Origin: CAYFUT01 sp964346395
Lineage (GTDB): Bacteria; Bacillota; Halanaerobiia; Halobacteroidales; Halobacteroidaceae
Assembly: GCA_964346395.1 (NCBI GenBank)
Contig: CAYFUT010000017.1
Location: 1 to 40,518 of the forward strand
Direction: 5' to 3'
Length of the DNA: 40,518 nt
How positions within the stretch are numbered: position 1 is the first letter of the stretch; the number at the start of each line of letters is the position of its first letter. The notes below the pieces were generated by a model. It saw only the letters and a program-made list of their open reading frames with translations, was not told the DNA's origin and made no database searches. Below, piece by piece: positions 39,966-40,518 of the stretch. Position numbers and translations under genes: made by a program.

Positions 39966-40518
39966 ATGAATAAGAAAAAGTTGACATCATTTTTTATTAA
40001 TCAACGTGAAAATCGCCTTAAGGGATTATTTAGGATTCTACTACAAATAGTTTCTTTTAGTTTATTATTTTTATTTATTGTATTTATTATTTTCAAGTTG
40101 AATGGTGTATTAGAGATTAAAAATTCAGTTGGGGGACATATGGTGATTGGATGTTTCTTTCTTTTGATTGTCCTGGGGATTACCTTTTTATTGGGGAAAT
40201 ATGTGGATAAGCGCAAGTGGAAGGAATTTGGTTTTAAGTTTAATAAACAGGCAGTAATTGATTATTTTTTTGGGGTTATTATTACGGGGGTTGTAGTCTG
40301 TTTATCTATTTTTATTATGGTGAAATTTAGTACTTTGCATATAGAAAAGGTACGGAGCCTGAATTTGCAGTTGTTATATGGGTTAGCAAGTTCTATTTGT
40401 ATTGGAATTTATATGGAGTTACTGCGCAGCTACCAGGTGCTAAATTTAAGTGAAAGTTTAGTCTGGAAAGATTATTTTACTACTAAAGGAGCAGTAATCA
40501 TTTCTTCTTTCTTATTTA
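39966..40518 (+). CDS. CPBP-like membrane protein, N-terminal part (cut by window end)
   Basis: At least 184 aa; runs off the window. It starts at ATG 39966 after aagggggatagg. The start MNKKKLTSFFINQRENRLKG, helices near residues 25-45, 58-75, 98-117 and 131-145, and RKWKEFGF between them follow the layout of CPBP intramembrane proteases. The first active-site motif, normally EExxFRG, appears here as MELLRSY (in GIYMELLRSYQVLNL), so the first glutamate is Met and the phenylalanine and glycine are lost. It may be an inactive member. The remaining motifs lie outside the window. Confidence 0.65.
   Translation, partial: MNKKKLTSFFINQRENRLKGLFRILLQIVSFSLLFLFIVFIIFKLNGVLEIKNSVGGHMVIGCFFLLIVLGITFLLGKYVDKRKWKEFGFKFNKQAVIDYFFGVIITGVVVCLSIFIMVKFSTLHIEKVRSLNLQLLYGLASSICIGIYMELLRSYQVLNLSESLVWKDYFTTKGAVIISSFLF

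Overview
The window comes from an anaerobic, low-GC member of the Bacillota. Gene content and order (valS-folC; maf-radC-mreBCD-PBP2-minCDE-rodA-spoIVFB; the TIGR03960/DUF2344 pair-rng-rplU-prp-rpmA-obgE-yhbY; proB-proA), an Rnf complex and acidic proteins fit a halophilic fermenter or acetogen of the Halanaerobiales type (Acetohalobium, Halobacteroides or Orenia relatives). The lineage is inference. Every gene called is on the + strand. No tRNA, rRNA, CRISPR array or intact insertion sequence was seen.

Layout. 1-4017: the end of valS, an adhesin-like DUF4097 lipoprotein, an unknown membrane protein, a HAMP-domain relic and folC. 4433-4945: a membrane-anchored SPOR protein behind a structured leader. 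5093-8310: a tight five-gene cluster (DRTGG, RsbW-like ATPase, hydrogenase-like iron-sulfur protein, DRTGG, PHP), probably a redox sensing or signalling module. 8311-13812: rnfCDGEAB behind a leader that contains mutually exclusive hairpins. 14045-15371: a P-loop kinase and a HepI-like membrane protein. 15457-25084: the cell shape, division and wall cluster. 25212-33066: the TIGR03960/DUF2344 pair, RNase G, then the L21-Prp-L27 operon with its leader, Obg and YhbY. 33162-35889: proline biosynthesis. 36101-38062: a GGDEF-EAL protein. 38573-39627: an Rpn-family nuclease plus an orphan C-terminal tail. 39966-end: the start of a CPBP-like membrane protein.

How the genes work together. The hydrogenase-like module beside rnf suggests redox control of ferredoxin:NAD+ electron flow and ion pumping. 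MreBCD, PBP2 and RodA form the elongasome, while MinCDE places the division site. Prp trims the L27 N-terminus encoded by the next gene.

Unexplained structure is concentrated between genes. (1) Two long hairpins of about 170 bp (34285-34457 and 38250-38416) differ in stem sequence but share stem order, an internal loop and a 15-nt apical-loop sequence. A third, half copy lies at 39832. (2) Period-6 and period-7 arrays sit directly downstream of several genes, often as inverted pairs. (3) The rnf leader has a switch-like arrangement. (4) The Rpn gene has an internal, well-formed start site and is followed by a displaced second copy of its own tail.
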